Below are positions 17,540 to 26,144 of a stretch of 64,000 nucleotides of DNA, one piece after another. Every line of letters starts with the position of its first letter. Position 1 is the stretch's first letter. The notes below the pieces were generated by a model that was not told the DNA's origin, made no database searches, and worked only from the letters and a program-made list of their open reading frames with translations. The stretch is from DASXKD01 sp963703605 (lineage in GTDB: Bacteria > Actinomycetota > Actinomycetes > Streptosporangiales > Streptosporangiaceae): positions 124,001 through 188,000 of the forward strand of contig CAVPFC010000039.1 in assembly GCA_963703605.1 (NCBI GenBank), read 5' to 3'. A program made the position numbers and the translations under genes.

Positions 17540-18515
17540 GGTGCCCGAGCCGGCCGTCAAGGGCCCGTTCGACGTCGTCGTGCGGATCGGCGGCGCCGGA
17601 GTGTGCCGCACCGACCTGCACATCATCGAGGGCCAGTGGGACGCGGCGATGCATCCCACGCTGCCGTACACGCTCGGCCACGAGAACGCGGGCTGGGTGC
17701 ACGAGGTCGGCTCGGCGGTCAGCCACCTCGCCGTCGGCGACACCGTCATCCTGCACCCGCTGATCACCTGCGGGGTGTGCCGGGCCTGCCGGGCCGGCGA
17801 CGACATGCACTGCGTCAACGCCTCGTTCCCCGGCCTGTCACACGACGGCGGCATGGCCGAGTACCTGCTCACCTCGGCCCGCACCTGCGTCAAGCTCGAC
17901 CCGCTGACCCGGCCGGCCGACGTCGCGGCGCTGGCCGACGCCGGCATCACCGCCTACCACGCCGTGCGCAAGGCCATCCCCCTCCTCTACCCCGGCACGG
18001 CGTGCGTGGTCATCGGTGCGGGCGGCCTCGGCCACATCGGCATCCAGTGCCTGGCCGCGCTCACCGCCACCACCATCATCGTGGTGGACCGCAACCCAGA
18101 GGCGCTCAAGCTGGCCGCCCAGATCGGCGCGCAGCACACGGTGGTCGCCGACGGCGGCCAGGTGGACGCGGTCCGGGAGCTGACCGGCGGGCGCGGCGCC
18201 AACGTCGTCCTCGACTTCGTGGCCGAGCAGGGCGCCGAGGCCGACGGCTGGGCGATGACCGGCGAGGCCGGCTCCTACTTCGTCATCGGCTACGGCGGCG
18301 AGCTGCACATCCCCACGCTCGACATCATCTCCACCGAGCGCAACGTCGTGGGGAACATCGTCGGCACCTACAACGAACTCGCCGAGCTGATGGCGCTGGC
18401 CGAAGGCGGCCGGGTAACGCTGCACACCAGGGCGTACCCGATGGCCCAGGCGGCCGAGGCGTTCGCCGACCTGGACGCAGGCCGGGTCCGCGGCCGCGCC
18501 ATTCTCGTTCCGTAA
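17490..18515 (+). CDS. Zinc-dependent NAD alcohol dehydrogenase
   Basis: A 341-residue medium-chain dehydrogenase. The catalytic zinc site shows as GVCRTDLHIIEGQW and GHENAGWVHEVG, the structural zinc cysteines as CGVCRACRAGDDMHC, and the NAD-binding turn as VIGAGGLGHIGIQCL followed by VDRNPEAL. It would oxidise the alcohol made by the monooxygenase, for example 2-propanol to acetone. The GTG start is preceded by GAGGAGGA. It is the penultimate gene of the operon; the chaperonin gene follows after 10 bp, with AAGGAGG between them. Confidence 0.92.
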   Translation: MKAVRLHGYHQQPVVDEVPEPAVKGPFDVVVRIGGAGVCRTDLHIIEGQWDAAMHPTLPYTLGHENAGWVHEVGSAVSHLAVGDTVILHPLITCGVCRACRAGDDMHCVNASFPGLSHDGGMAEYLLTSARTCVKLDPLTRPADVAALADAGITAYHAVRKAIPLLYPGTACVVIGAGGLGHIGIQCLAALTATTIIVVDRNPEALKLAAQIGAQHTVVADGGQVDAVRELTGGRGANVVLDFVAEQGAEADGWAMTGEAGSYFVIGYGGELHIPTLDIISTERNVVGNIVGTYNELAELMALAEGGRVTLHTRAYPMAQAAEAFADLDAGRVRGRAILVP

Positions 18516-18525
18516 GGAGGACCCC

Positions 18526-20217
18526 GTGGCCAAGGAACTCCGGTTCGGCGCCGAGGCGCGCGCCCTGCTGCTGGCCGGCGTCGACCAGCTTGCCGAGGCG
18601 GTCAAGTCGACGCTCGGGCCCAAGGGCCGCAACGCGATCCTGGAGAAGATCACCGGCTCGCCGGTGGTCACCAACGACGGCGTGACGATCGCCCGCGAGA
18701 TCCACCTGAGGGACCAGTTCGAGAACATGGGCGCGCAGCTGGTCAAGGAGGCGGCGATCAAGACCAACGACATCGTCGGCGACGGGACCACGACCGCCAC
18801 GGTCATCGCCCAGGCGATCGTCACCGAAGGCATGCAGGCCATCGGGGCGGGTGCCAACCCCGTGCTGGTCAAGCGCGGAATAGATCTGGCCGTCGCACGC
18901 CTGGTCGACCACCTGCAAAGCGTAAAGCACCCTGTCGAGACGGAGGAGGACTACGCGCGGGTGGCCGCGATCTCCGCGAACGACGACGAGGCGGTGGGCG
19001 CCGTCATCGCCAAGGCGCTGTACACGGTCGGCGACGGCGGCGTGGTGACCGTGGAGGAGTCGGCCGCCCACGGGATGAGCGTCGACTTCGTGGAGGGTTT
19101 CGAGATCGACAACGGCTACCTGTCGCCGTACCTGGTGACCAACCCGGCCAGCCTGGAAGCCGTCGTGGACGACCCGTACATCCTGCTGTGCGCCGAGAAG
19201 ATCAGCAAGGTCCAGCAGCTCATGCCGATCCTCGACAAGGTCATGCGGGACCCGAGGCCACTGGTGATCATGGCGGAGGCCGTCGAGGGCACCGCGCTGA
19301 GCATGCTGGTGCACAACCACGTGAACAACGTGTTCCAGGCCCTGGCGGTGCGCGCGCCCGGCTTCGGCGACCGCCGGCTGCACAAGCTGGAGGACATCGC
19401 CGCGATCACCGGCGGGTCCGTGTACAGCAGGCACTCTGGGTTCACGCTGGAGACGATGACGCTGGACCAGCTCGGCCGGGCCCAGCAGGTGCGGGCCACG
19501 GCCGACCGGACCACGATCATCAACGGTGGCGGCTCGGCCGCCGACGTCGAGTTCCGGCTCGGCCAGCTCCGCGCCGAGCTGGACCGGGCCACGTTCGGCG
19601 TGGACGAGGACGTGCTGACCGAGCGGATCGGCGCCCTGTCCGGCAAGGTCGCCGTGATCCGCGTCGGTGCGCCGACCCCGGCCGAGCTGAAGGAGTTGCA
19701 GCACCGGGTCGAGGACGCGCTGGCGGCGGTCAGGGCGGCGATGGCCGAGGGCATCGTGGCGGGCGGCGGCGCCGCGCTGCTGCACGCCGAGCCCGCGCTG
19801 AACGACCTGGAGGTCAAGGACGACTACGCGGCCGGGGTGGAGACCGTGCGGCGGGTGCTGTCCGCGCCGGCCTTCCTCATCGCACAGAACGCCGGCTACT
19901 CGGGCGAGGAGGTAGTGGCCAGGCTCACCGGCCTGGGCGTGGACGAGGGTTTCGACGCGTTGCAGGGCCGCTACGGGAACATGATCGAGATGGGCATCGT
20001 CGACCCACTGCGGGTGGCCCGCTCCGCGTTGCAGAACGGCGCGTCCGTGGCCGGCCTGCTGCTGACCACCAACACGCTGGTAGCCGAGGAGCAGACGCCG
20101 TGGGGCGGCAGCCGCGCGCTGATGACCGAGTTCGGTCCCCTGGACGAGGGGCTGCAGCAGCCGTCGCCCGACGCCAGCACCCCGCAGTCGCTGGGGCTCG
20201 GCCCGTCGGTCGGCTAG
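18526..20217 (+). CDS. mimG: Dedicated GroEL-type chaperonin of the monooxygenase operon
   Basis: A 563-residue group I chaperonin. AEAVKSTLGPKGRNAIL, TNDGVTIAREI, GDGTTTATVIAQAI, SANDDEAVG, GDGGVVTVEES and IVAGGGAALLHAE are all recognisable. The C-terminus lacks the Gly-Gly-Met repeats of housekeeping GroEL and ends PQSLGLGPSVG. No GroES gene is adjacent. In mycobacteria the operon-borne chaperonin MimG is needed for productive folding of the large hydroxylase subunit, so the same function is inferred here. The GTG start has an excellent AAGGAGG site. It is probably the last gene under the operon promoter, unless the Nramp gene 12 bp downstream is also included. Confidence 0.92.
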   Translation: MAKELRFGAEARALLLAGVDQLAEAVKSTLGPKGRNAILEKITGSPVVTNDGVTIAREIHLRDQFENMGAQLVKEAAIKTNDIVGDGTTTATVIAQAIVTEGMQAIGAGANPVLVKRGIDLAVARLVDHLQSVKHPVETEEDYARVAAISANDDEAVGAVIAKALYTVGDGGVVTVEESAAHGMSVDFVEGFEIDNGYLSPYLVTNPASLEAVVDDPYILLCAEKISKVQQLMPILDKVMRDPRPLVIMAEAVEGTALSMLVHNHVNNVFQALAVRAPGFGDRRLHKLEDIAAITGGSVYSRHSGFTLETMTLDQLGRAQQVRATADRTTIINGGGSAADVEFRLGQLRAELDRATFGVDEDVLTERIGALSGKVAVIRVGAPTPAELKELQHRVEDALAAVRAAMAEGIVAGGGAALLHAEPALNDLEVKDDYAAGVETVRRVLSAPAFLIAQNAGYSGEEVVARLTGLGVDEGFDALQGRYGNMIEMGIVDPLRVARSALQNGASVAGLLLTTNTLVAEEQTPWGGSRALMTEFGPLDEGLQQPSPDASTPQSLGLGPSVG

Positions 20218-20228
20218 GGCTCCGGCTG

Positions 20229-21527
20229 GTGGCGGCGGACCGGGCCCTGGAGCTGCCGGCCGGGCTGGGACCTCCTCGCTCCGGCTCGGCCGGCGCAGAC
20301 CTGAGCGCGCTACGTTCCCGGGGGCGGCTGCGGGGCGTGGTCGCGCTGCTCGGCCCCGCGTTCGTGGCGGCCGTCGCCTACGTGGACCCGGGCAACTTCG
20401 CCACGAACTTCTCGGCGGGCGCCCGGTTCGGCTACGGCCTGGTCTGGGTCGTCGTGGTGGCCAACCTCATGGCCATGCTGGTGCAGTACCTGTCGGCCAA
20501 GGTCGGCGTGGCGACCGGGCGCGACCTGCCCGAGCTGTGCCGGGACCGGCTGCCCCCGGCGGTGTCGCGGGGCCTGTGGGTCCAGGCCGAGCTGGTCGCG
20601 ATGGCCACCGACCTGGCCGAGTTCGTCGGCGCCGCGATCGGCCTCAACCTGCTGTTCCGGCTGCCGCTGCTTGCCGCCGGGCTGGTCACCGCGCTGGTCG
20701 CGTTCGGCATCCTGGCCATGGAGCAGCGCGGCTACCGCCGCTTCGAGCTGGCCATCGCCGCGCTGCTCGGCCTGGTCCTCCTCGGCTTCGCCTACGACCT
20801 GGTGGCCACCGGGGCCAGCCCGGCCGGCGCCGCCGCGGGGCTGATCCCCGGCCTCGGCGGCAACGGCCGCCTGCTGCTGGTCACCGGCATCATCGGCGCC
20901 ACCGTGATGCCGCACGTGGTCTACCTGCATTCGGCGCTGACCAAGTCGCGGGTGACCTGCTCGGGCGACGCCGAGCGGCGCGAGCTGCTGCGGTTCCAGC
21001 GGCTCGACGTGCTGATCGCGCTCGGCGCCGCTGGGCTGATCAACCTGGCGATGCTGTTCGTGGCCGCGTCGCTGTCGCTCCGGTCCGGCGGGACCGGCGA
21101 CGGCTCCATCCAGGCCGCGCACGACCTGCTCGGACGGCTGGTCGGCGGCGGGGCCGCGCTGGCGTTCGCCGTCGCGCTGCTCGCGTCCGGCCTGTCCTCC
21201 TCCAGCGTCGGGACGTACGCGGGCCAGGTGGTCATGCAGGGCTTCATCGGCCGGCGCATCCCGGTGTTCCTGCGCCGCGCGCTGACCATGCTGCCGGCCC
21301 TGGTGGTGCTGGGCCTCGGCCTGTCCCCGACGGGCAGCCTGGTGATCTCGCAGGTCGTGCTCTCCTTCGGCATCCCGTTCGCGCTGGTGCCGCTGATCGC
21401 GCTGACCCGGCGTGCCGACGTGATGGGATCCCTGGTGAACCGCCCCGTGACCACGCTCGCGGCCGGCGGCACGGCCGGGCTGATCATCATGATGAACGTC
21501 TACCTGCTGTACCTCACGCTCCGCTGA
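20229..21527 (+). CDS. Nramp-family Mn2+/Fe2+ transporter
   Basis: A 432-residue polytopic membrane protein with the two Nramp metal-binding motifs: DPGN in VAYVDPGNFATNF and MPH in IGATVMPHVVYLHSALTKSR. Around eleven hydrophobic segments follow. It would import Mn2+ or Fe2+ with protons. The GTG chosen is the first in-frame start after the chaperonin stop, 12 bp away, but the ribosome site is weak and the N-terminal 35 residues are low-complexity. Its position right after a diiron monooxygenase operon suggests it supplies metal to the hydroxylase; that is inference. Confidence 0.85.
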   Translation: MAADRALELPAGLGPPRSGSAGADLSALRSRGRLRGVVALLGPAFVAAVAYVDPGNFATNFSAGARFGYGLVWVVVVANLMAMLVQYLSAKVGVATGRDLPELCRDRLPPAVSRGLWVQAELVAMATDLAEFVGAAIGLNLLFRLPLLAAGLVTALVAFGILAMEQRGYRRFELAIAALLGLVLLGFAYDLVATGASPAGAAAGLIPGLGGNGRLLLVTGIIGATVMPHVVYLHSALTKSRVTCSGDAERRELLRFQRLDVLIALGAAGLINLAMLFVAASLSLRSGGTGDGSIQAAHDLLGRLVGGGAALAFAVALLASGLSSSSVGTYAGQVVMQGFIGRRIPVFLRRALTMLPALVVLGLGLSPTGSLVISQVVLSFGIPFALVPLIALTRRADVMGSLVNRPVTTLAAGGTAGLIIMMNVYLLYLTLR

Positions 21528-21539
21528 GCGGTCCCGCGA

Positions 21540-23111
21540 TTACTGGGGGGCGAGGTTCGGCGCGCCCTGCCGGAGCACGTATTTCTGGATCTTGCCGGTC
21601 GCGGTCTTCGGCAGCTCGGTCACGAAACTCACCCCGTGCGGGGCCTTGAAATGGGCCAGGTGATCGCGGGTGAACGCGATCAGCTCCTGCTCCGTCGCGG
21701 TGCCGCCCTCGCGCAGCACGACGAACGCGTGCGGCGCCTCGCCCCACTTCTCGTGCGGCAGCCCGACGATCGCCGCCTCCTGGACCGCGGGGTGGCGCAG
21801 CAGCGTGCCCTCGACCTCGACCGAGGAGATGTTCTCCCCGCCGCTGATGATGACGTCCTTGAGCCGGTCGCGGATCTCGGCGTAACCGTCCGGGTGCACG
21901 ACGGCCGCGTCGCCGGTGTGGAACCAGCCGTCGCCCATCACCCGCCGCGTCGCGTCGGGATCGTTGTAGTAGCCCTCCATCACGACGTTCCCGCGGACCA
22001 CGATCTCGCCGAGGTGCTGCCCGTCGGCCTCGACCTCGCGGCCCTTCTCGTCCACGACGCGCAGCTCACCCGAGGTGAGCAGCTCGACCCCCTGCCGCGC
22101 CTTGACCACCGCGCGGTCCGCCGGGGACAGCGCCTCGTGCTCGGGCAGCGGGGCGCAGACCGTGATGAACGGGGCCGTCTCGGTCAGCCCGTAGACGTGG
22201 GTGACCTCCCAGCCGAACTCGCCTTCGAGCCGCTCGATGGTGGCGGCGGCCGGCGGCGCCCCGGCGGTGACCACTCCCACCCCGGGCGCGACCTCGCCCC
22301 GGGCCGCCGGGGACGCGCTGGCCAGCGAGATCAGCACCGTCGGCGCCGCGCACAGCCGGGTGACGTTCTCCTGGATGATCAGCCGGAACACCTGCGCCGG
22401 GTCGACCTTGCGCAGGCAGACGTGGACGCCCGCGGCGGCGGTCACCGTCCAGGTGTAGGTCCAGCCGTTCGCGTGGAACATCGGCAGCGTCCACAGGTAC
22501 CTCTCGCCCACGCCGATCGGCAGGTGCAGCAGCGTGCCGATCGTGTTCATGGCCGCGTTCCGGTGGGTGATCATCACGCCCTTGGGCCGCGCGGTGGTCC
22601 CGCTGGTGTAGTTGATCGTGAGCAGGTCCCGCTCGCCGATCTCGGGGCGCTCGAAGTCCGGGCCGGCCGCGGCGATCGCCGCCTCGTAGTCCACCCAGCC
22701 GTCCCGGGCGCCCTCGAACGCGACGAAGTGGGCCACCTCCGGCATCTGGTCCCGGACGCCGTCCACCGCGTCCAGGTAGTCCCGGTCCACGCAGACCACG
22801 CTGGCGCCCGAGTGGTTCACGATGTAGACGAAGTCCTCGGCGGTCAGCCGGTAGTTGACCGGCACAAGCACGGCTCCGAGCTGCGGCACCGCGTAGAAGG
22901 ACTCGAGCTGTGCGTGCGTGTTCGGCGCGATCGTCGCCACCCGCGTGCCCTGCGTCACGCCCAGCCCCTGCAGGGCCGCCGACCAGCGATCACAGCGGTC
23001 GAAGAACTGCTCGTAGGACAGCCGCAGATCACCGTCGACGACCGCGTCCCGCGAGCCGTGCAGACGGCGCGTCCGGCGGGCGAAGTCGAGCGGCGTCAGC
23101 GGTGTTTCCAT
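21540..23111 (-). CDS. Acyl-CoA synthetase (AMP-forming)
   Basis: About 523 residues of the adenylate-forming family: P-loop INYTSGTTARPKGVMITHRN, VYGLTETAPF, GWFHTGDAAVVHPDGYAEIRDRLKDVIISGGENI, and the catalytic-lysine segment LPKTATGKIQKYVLR. It activates a carboxylic acid to its CoA thioester. ATG at 23111 follows GGGGAGG and is preferred to an upstream ATG 21 codons earlier. It is convergent with the Nramp gene, 12 bp between stops. Chain length is not predictable; a link to degradation of monooxygenase products is possible but unproven. Confidence 0.9.
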   Translation of the reverse strand: METPLTPLDFARRTRRLHGSRDAVVDGDLRLSYEQFFDRCDRWSAALQGLGVTQGTRVATIAPNTHAQLESFYAVPQLGAVLVPVNYRLTAEDFVYIVNHSGASVVCVDRDYLDAVDGVRDQMPEVAHFVAFEGARDGWVDYEAAIAAAGPDFERPEIGERDLLTINYTSGTTARPKGVMITHRNAAMNTIGTLLHLPIGVGERYLWTLPMFHANGWTYTWTVTAAAGVHVCLRKVDPAQVFRLIIQENVTRLCAAPTVLISLASASPAARGEVAPGVGVVTAGAPPAAATIERLEGEFGWEVTHVYGLTETAPFITVCAPLPEHEALSPADRAVVKARQGVELLTSGELRVVDEKGREVEADGQHLGEIVVRGNVVMEGYYNDPDATRRVMGDGWFHTGDAAVVHPDGYAEIRDRLKDVIISGGENISSVEVEGTLLRHPAVQEAAIVGLPHEKWGEAPHAFVVLREGGTATEQELIAFTRDHLAHFKAPHGVSFVTELPKTATGKIQKYVLRQGAPNLAPQ

Positions 23112-23360
23112 GGGTAGCCTCCCCTGGTGCGGTTCCCTACCGGGATCCTGCCCCGAATCCTGCCGATCCCGCATCGGAGTGTCCGGGATATGACGGCCGG
23201 CCGGTGCCCGGGTATCGGTGGGTAGGTGGCCGCGAGGGCGTCGGCTTAGTACAGGGGCTCAGTACAGGGGCGGCGGGTGGCCGGCTGGTAGCGCGCTGCC
23301 CGGGCCGGGTCGCCGGGCCGGCGATGATGGGGGCATGCAGCTTCCGGCGCGCTCGCGGGC

Positions 23361-23990
23361 ATGACTCCGGCGCGGGAGCGGGATCTCGCACGGGTCCGGG
23401 CCGAGCTGAGCCGGCTCGCCGCGTACGACGACGAATCGATCGTGCACGAGGTGTGGGTCAAGCAGCGCTACGACTGTGGCTGCTTCGCCAGCTACGCGCC
23501 GGCCCGGAAGGCGACCGTCACCACGGCGTGGCACGAGGCCGGCCACGCGGTCGCCGCGCTGGCGGTAGGGGCGCGGTTCAGCTCGGCCAGCATCCATCAC
23601 GGCCGTGACACCGAGGGCCGGGTGCACGGCATCAGGGGCGTGACCGGCCAGGCGTTCGTCATCGACGCGGCCGGCCAGATCGCGGAGCGGCTGCGGACCT
23701 GGACGATGCTCGACCGCGACGAGGACCTGCGGGCCTGGCTGGCAGGCTGGACGGGCGACGGCGGGGACGCGCGGCACTTCCGCCGGGCCATGGCCGGGCG
23801 CTTCGGCACCGACGAATGCGCCGCGTGGCGGCACAGCGAGCGGGCGCTGGTCCCGCTGCGGCTCGCGATCCGCGAGGTGGCCAGGGCGCTCCTGGTGCAC
23901 CCCCGGCACCTGCCCTACGACGTGGTGGCGGCGATCGCCGACGGCTGCTGGCCGCGGGACCACGGCCGGCGCCCCCGCACCGCACGCTGA
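23361..23990 (+). CDS. Stand-alone M41/FtsH-like protein with HEAGH motif
   Basis: A 209-residue soluble protein with the zinc-protease signature HEAGH at residues 58-62, inside TTAWHEAGHAVAALAVGARF. The later IDAAGQIAERL (about 101-111) and the Asp-rich DRDEDLRAWL resemble the peptidase region of FtsH, but no AAA+ ATPase domain or membrane segment is present. A CGC motif at 39-41 precedes the zinc site. It may be a small zinc metallopeptidase or a catalytically altered relative; activity is untested. It stands alone, with 250 bp before it that show only a short direct repeat (AGTACAGGGG twice near 23250-23270). Confidence 0.65.
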   Translation: MTPARERDLARVRAELSRLAAYDDESIVHEVWVKQRYDCGCFASYAPARKATVTTAWHEAGHAVAALAVGARFSSASIHHGRDTEGRVHGIRGVTGQAFVIDAAGQIAERLRTWTMLDRDEDLRAWLAGWTGDGGDARHFRRAMAGRFGTDECAAWRHSERALVPLRLAIREVARALLVHPRHLPYDVVAAIADGCWPRDHGRRPRTAR

Positions 23991-24099
23991 CTCCGCGGCA
24001 GCGGCCGGTACCCCGAGGGCCTCCATGACTTTCGCCGGGACAACGGGCGCCCGCCCTTCCCGGTCAGAGTCGGGCGACACGCCCCGAACCTTTCTAGAC

Positions 24100-24114
24100 T
24101 GAGACTCAGTTTCA
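24100..24114. promoter_or_regulatory. 15-bp palindrome, candidate Fur/Zur box 1
   Basis: TGAGACTCAGTTTCA differs at one base from the perfect 7-1-7 palindrome at 25155-25169 in front of the zinc/manganese importer. It lies 66 bp upstream of the SCO5389-family gene. Two nearly identical copies flanking a Fur-family gene support a shared regulator; binding is inference. Confidence 0.55.
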
Positions 24115-24179
24115 TGTCAGGATGCCGGATGTGCTGCCGTGCGCAAGAGCCGGCGCCGACCGGGAGAAGGGATGACAGG

Positions 24180-24569
24180 ATGTCGCTGACAGTCCCGGCC
24201 GACCTGCTGGAGCAGGCGAGCCGTGGTGAGGTGGACGACGAGCAGTTCGTGGCGTGCGTGCGCACCTCGCTGCCGTACGCCTGGTCGGTGATCAGTGGCC
24301 TGGTGGAGGAGCTTCCGTCAAGCGGGCGGGGTTTCGCCGACAACACCGTCCCGCCGCCGGACGAGACGGCGCGGGGACAGTTGCTCCGGACCATGGCGAG
24401 CGATGCGATGCGCGGCGCGCTGGAGCGGCACTTCGGCGTGCGGCTGGCGTTCCAGAACTGCCACCGCGTCGCGGTCTTCGGCCCGGCGGCATCCGGACAG
24501 GCCTACGCCGAGTTCGTGTCCCCGCGCGCCCAGCTGCTCAACCAGAACCCGGAGCTGGTCAACTGCTGA
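24180..24569 (+). CDS. SCO5389-family conserved protein
   Basis: A 129-residue soluble protein recognised as the SCO5389 family of actinobacteria: LLEQASRGEVDDEQFVACVR, TSLPYAWSVISGLVEEL, PPPDETARGQLLRTMASDAM and FGVRLAFQNCHRVAVF. Two conserved cysteines (FVACVRTS, QNCHRV) and one near the C-terminus could be functional. No biochemical function is known to me. The ATG 22 codons into the open frame is chosen because GAGAAGGG precedes it; an upstream ATG overlaps the palindrome at 24100-24114. That box suggests control by the neighbouring Fur/Zur-type repressor. Confidence 0.75.
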   Translation: MSLTVPADLLEQASRGEVDDEQFVACVRTSLPYAWSVISGLVEELPSSGRGFADNTVPPPDETARGQLLRTMASDAMRGALERHFGVRLAFQNCHRVAVFGPAASGQAYAEFVSPRAQLLNQNPELVNC

Positions 24570-24628
24570 CGCTCGTGCCGCCACCCCCCCGGGTCACCGG
24601 CAGGGCCCATGGGCGGCCACCGGCGGGG

Positions 24629-25066
24629 TTACCGGCAGTCGGCGCAGACGCCCAGGACGTCGAGGCGATGGCTTTGCGGCTGGAAGCCTTCGGCGTCGGC
24701 GAGCGCGCCGATGGTCTGGGTGACGGCCTGCTCGAACCCGGCGGGGAGGGTGACGTCGATCACCTTGCCACAGGTGATGCACAACAGGTGGTGATGGTGC
24801 TCGGTGAGGTCTTCGGCCAGTTCGAAGCGGGTGAACTCGTCGTTCGCGGTCACCCGCCTGACGATGCCGGCCGACTCCAGGTCGGTCAGGTGCCGGTAGG
24901 CGGAGCTGCGCGGCAGGTCGGGAAGGCACTCGGCGATGTCGCCGATGCTGACCGGGTGACCGGCGCTGACCAGCAGGCCGATGATGGCCCGGCGCCCGGC
25001 CGTGTAGCGCTGATCCACCCCGCGCAGCCGGTGCTCGACCACGCCGTGCAGGTCGCCGGTCGTCAT
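24629..25066 (-). CDS. Fur-family metal repressor (Zur/Fur type)
   Basis: A 145-residue Fur-fold protein. The winged helix is RRAIIGLLVSAGHPVSIGDIAECL and RSSAYRHLTDLESAGIVRRV; the regulatory His cluster is EHHHHLLC (89-96); and two CxxC pairs (CITC 96-99, CADC 141-144) form the structural zinc site. It would bind DNA with its metal and block uptake genes when metal is replete. It is divergent from an ABC importer of the zinc/manganese class, with a perfect palindrome between them, so Zur is the best guess. Zinc, manganese and iron cannot be separated from sequence alone. Confidence 0.88.
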   Translation of the reverse strand: MTTGDLHGVVEHRLRGVDQRYTAGRRAIIGLLVSAGHPVSIGDIAECLPDLPRSSAYRHLTDLESAGIVRRVTANDEFTRFELAEDLTEHHHHLLCITCGKVIDVTLPAGFEQAVTQTIGALADAEGFQPQSHRLDVLGVCADCR

Positions 25067-25154
25067 TGTTCCTCCCCGCTGTGATGACGGCGCCGCTATG
25101 GCGCCGCTGCTGCGGGCTCCCGGTAGAAGGCTACCGGGAGCCCGCCGTTTGCAT

Positions 25155-25169
25155 TGAGACTCAGTCTCA
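25155..25169. promoter_or_regulatory. 15-bp perfect palindrome, candidate Fur/Zur box 2
   Basis: TGAGACT-C-AGTCTCA ends 15 bp before the importer start and 89 bp from the start of the Fur-family gene, so it could control both. It matches the 15-3 bp-type boxes of Fur-family proteins in size and symmetry but not in sequence to the usual AT-rich Zur box. See the second copy at 24100. Confidence 0.6.
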
Positions 25170-25184
25170 GACTATGTTTGGTCC

Positions 25185-26144
25185 ATGGCTCACGAGACAC
25201 ACAGGCGCGCTGGGATTCGGACGCTTATCGCGCTGGCCGGTGCGGTGACGGCGCTGGTATTGACGGCCGCCGGCTGCGCGAGCAGCACCCCGGCCGCGAA
25301 CTCCGCGGATTCCACCACGGTGATCAATGCCATCGGCGCCGAGAACGAATACGCCAACGTCCTGGCGCAGATCGGCGGCCGGTACGTGCACGTGTCCTCG
25401 ATCCTCAACAACCCGAACACCGACCCGCACACGTTCGAGGCCAGCCCGGCGGTGGCCCAGGAGGTCAGCGGCGCGTCGCTTATCGTGCAGAACGGTGTGG
25501 GGTACGACTCCTGGATCAGCAAGATGGAGGCGGCCTCGCCGAACAGCAAGCGCAAGGTGATCGTCGCCCAGGACGTGCTCGGCCTGCCCGACAGCACCCC
25601 GAACCCGCACCTGTGGTACGACCCCAGGACGATGCCGGCGGTGGCCAGGGTCATGGCGGCCGACCTGTCGGATCTCGTGCCAGCGCACAAGGCGTACTTC
25701 CAGGCGAACCTGGCGGCGTTCGACCGCTCGCTGACCCCGTGGCTGCACGCGATCGCGGCGTTCAAGGCCAAGTACCCGAGCACCCTGGCCGCCACCACCG
25801 AGCCGGTCGCCGACTACCTGCTGACGGCGATGGGGATCAAGAACCTCACCCCGTTCACGTTCCAGGCCGACATCATGAACGGTGTCGACCCCTCGCCGCA
25901 GGACATTTCGCTCGAGAACGGCTTCTTCACCAAGCACATGGTCAAGGTCTTCTGCTACAACCAGCAGGTGGTCGACGCGCTCACCACGTCGATCCGGCAG
26001 ACGGCGCTCAAGTCCGGCATCCCTGTGGTCGGCGTCTACGAGACCATGCCCACGCCTGGTTACCGGTTCCAGTCGTGGATGCTCGCCGAGGTCCGGGCCA
26101 TCCAGAAGGCCGTGGCGAGCAAGATCTCGACCCAGAAGCTATGA
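25185..26144 (+). CDS. Zinc/manganese ABC importer, substrate-binding lipoprotein
   Basis: A 319-residue cluster A-I (ZnuA/TroA) protein. The lipobox LTAAGC (Cys about 29) marks a lipoprotein signal. Metal-site elements are PNTDPHTFEASP and PNPHLWYDPRTM with histidines, a Glu within ATTEPVADYL, and a final Asp/Glu in GVYETMPTPGY. It captures Zn2+ or Mn2+ outside the membrane and passes it to the permeases. A conserved acidic histidine-rich loop typical of ZnuA is missing, so manganese is also possible. The operon-leading gene sits just after the palindrome. Its stop overlaps the ATPase start as ATGA. Confidence 0.9.
   Translation: MAHETHRRAGIRTLIALAGAVTALVLTAAGCASSTPAANSADSTTVINAIGAENEYANVLAQIGGRYVHVSSILNNPNTDPHTFEASPAVAQEVSGASLIVQNGVGYDSWISKMEAASPNSKRKVIVAQDVLGLPDSTPNPHLWYDPRTMPAVARVMAADLSDLVPAHKAYFQANLAAFDRSLTPWLHAIAAFKAKYPSTLAATTEPVADYLLTAMGIKNLTPFTFQADIMNGVDPSPQDISLENGFFTKHMVKVFCYNQQVVDALTTSIRQTALKSGIPVVGVYETMPTPGYRFQSWMLAEVRAIQKAVASKISTQKL

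Noticed and set aside
23240..23275. CRISPR-like or tandem repeat at AGTACAGGGG
   Set aside because: Only two copies with a short spacer; no array.
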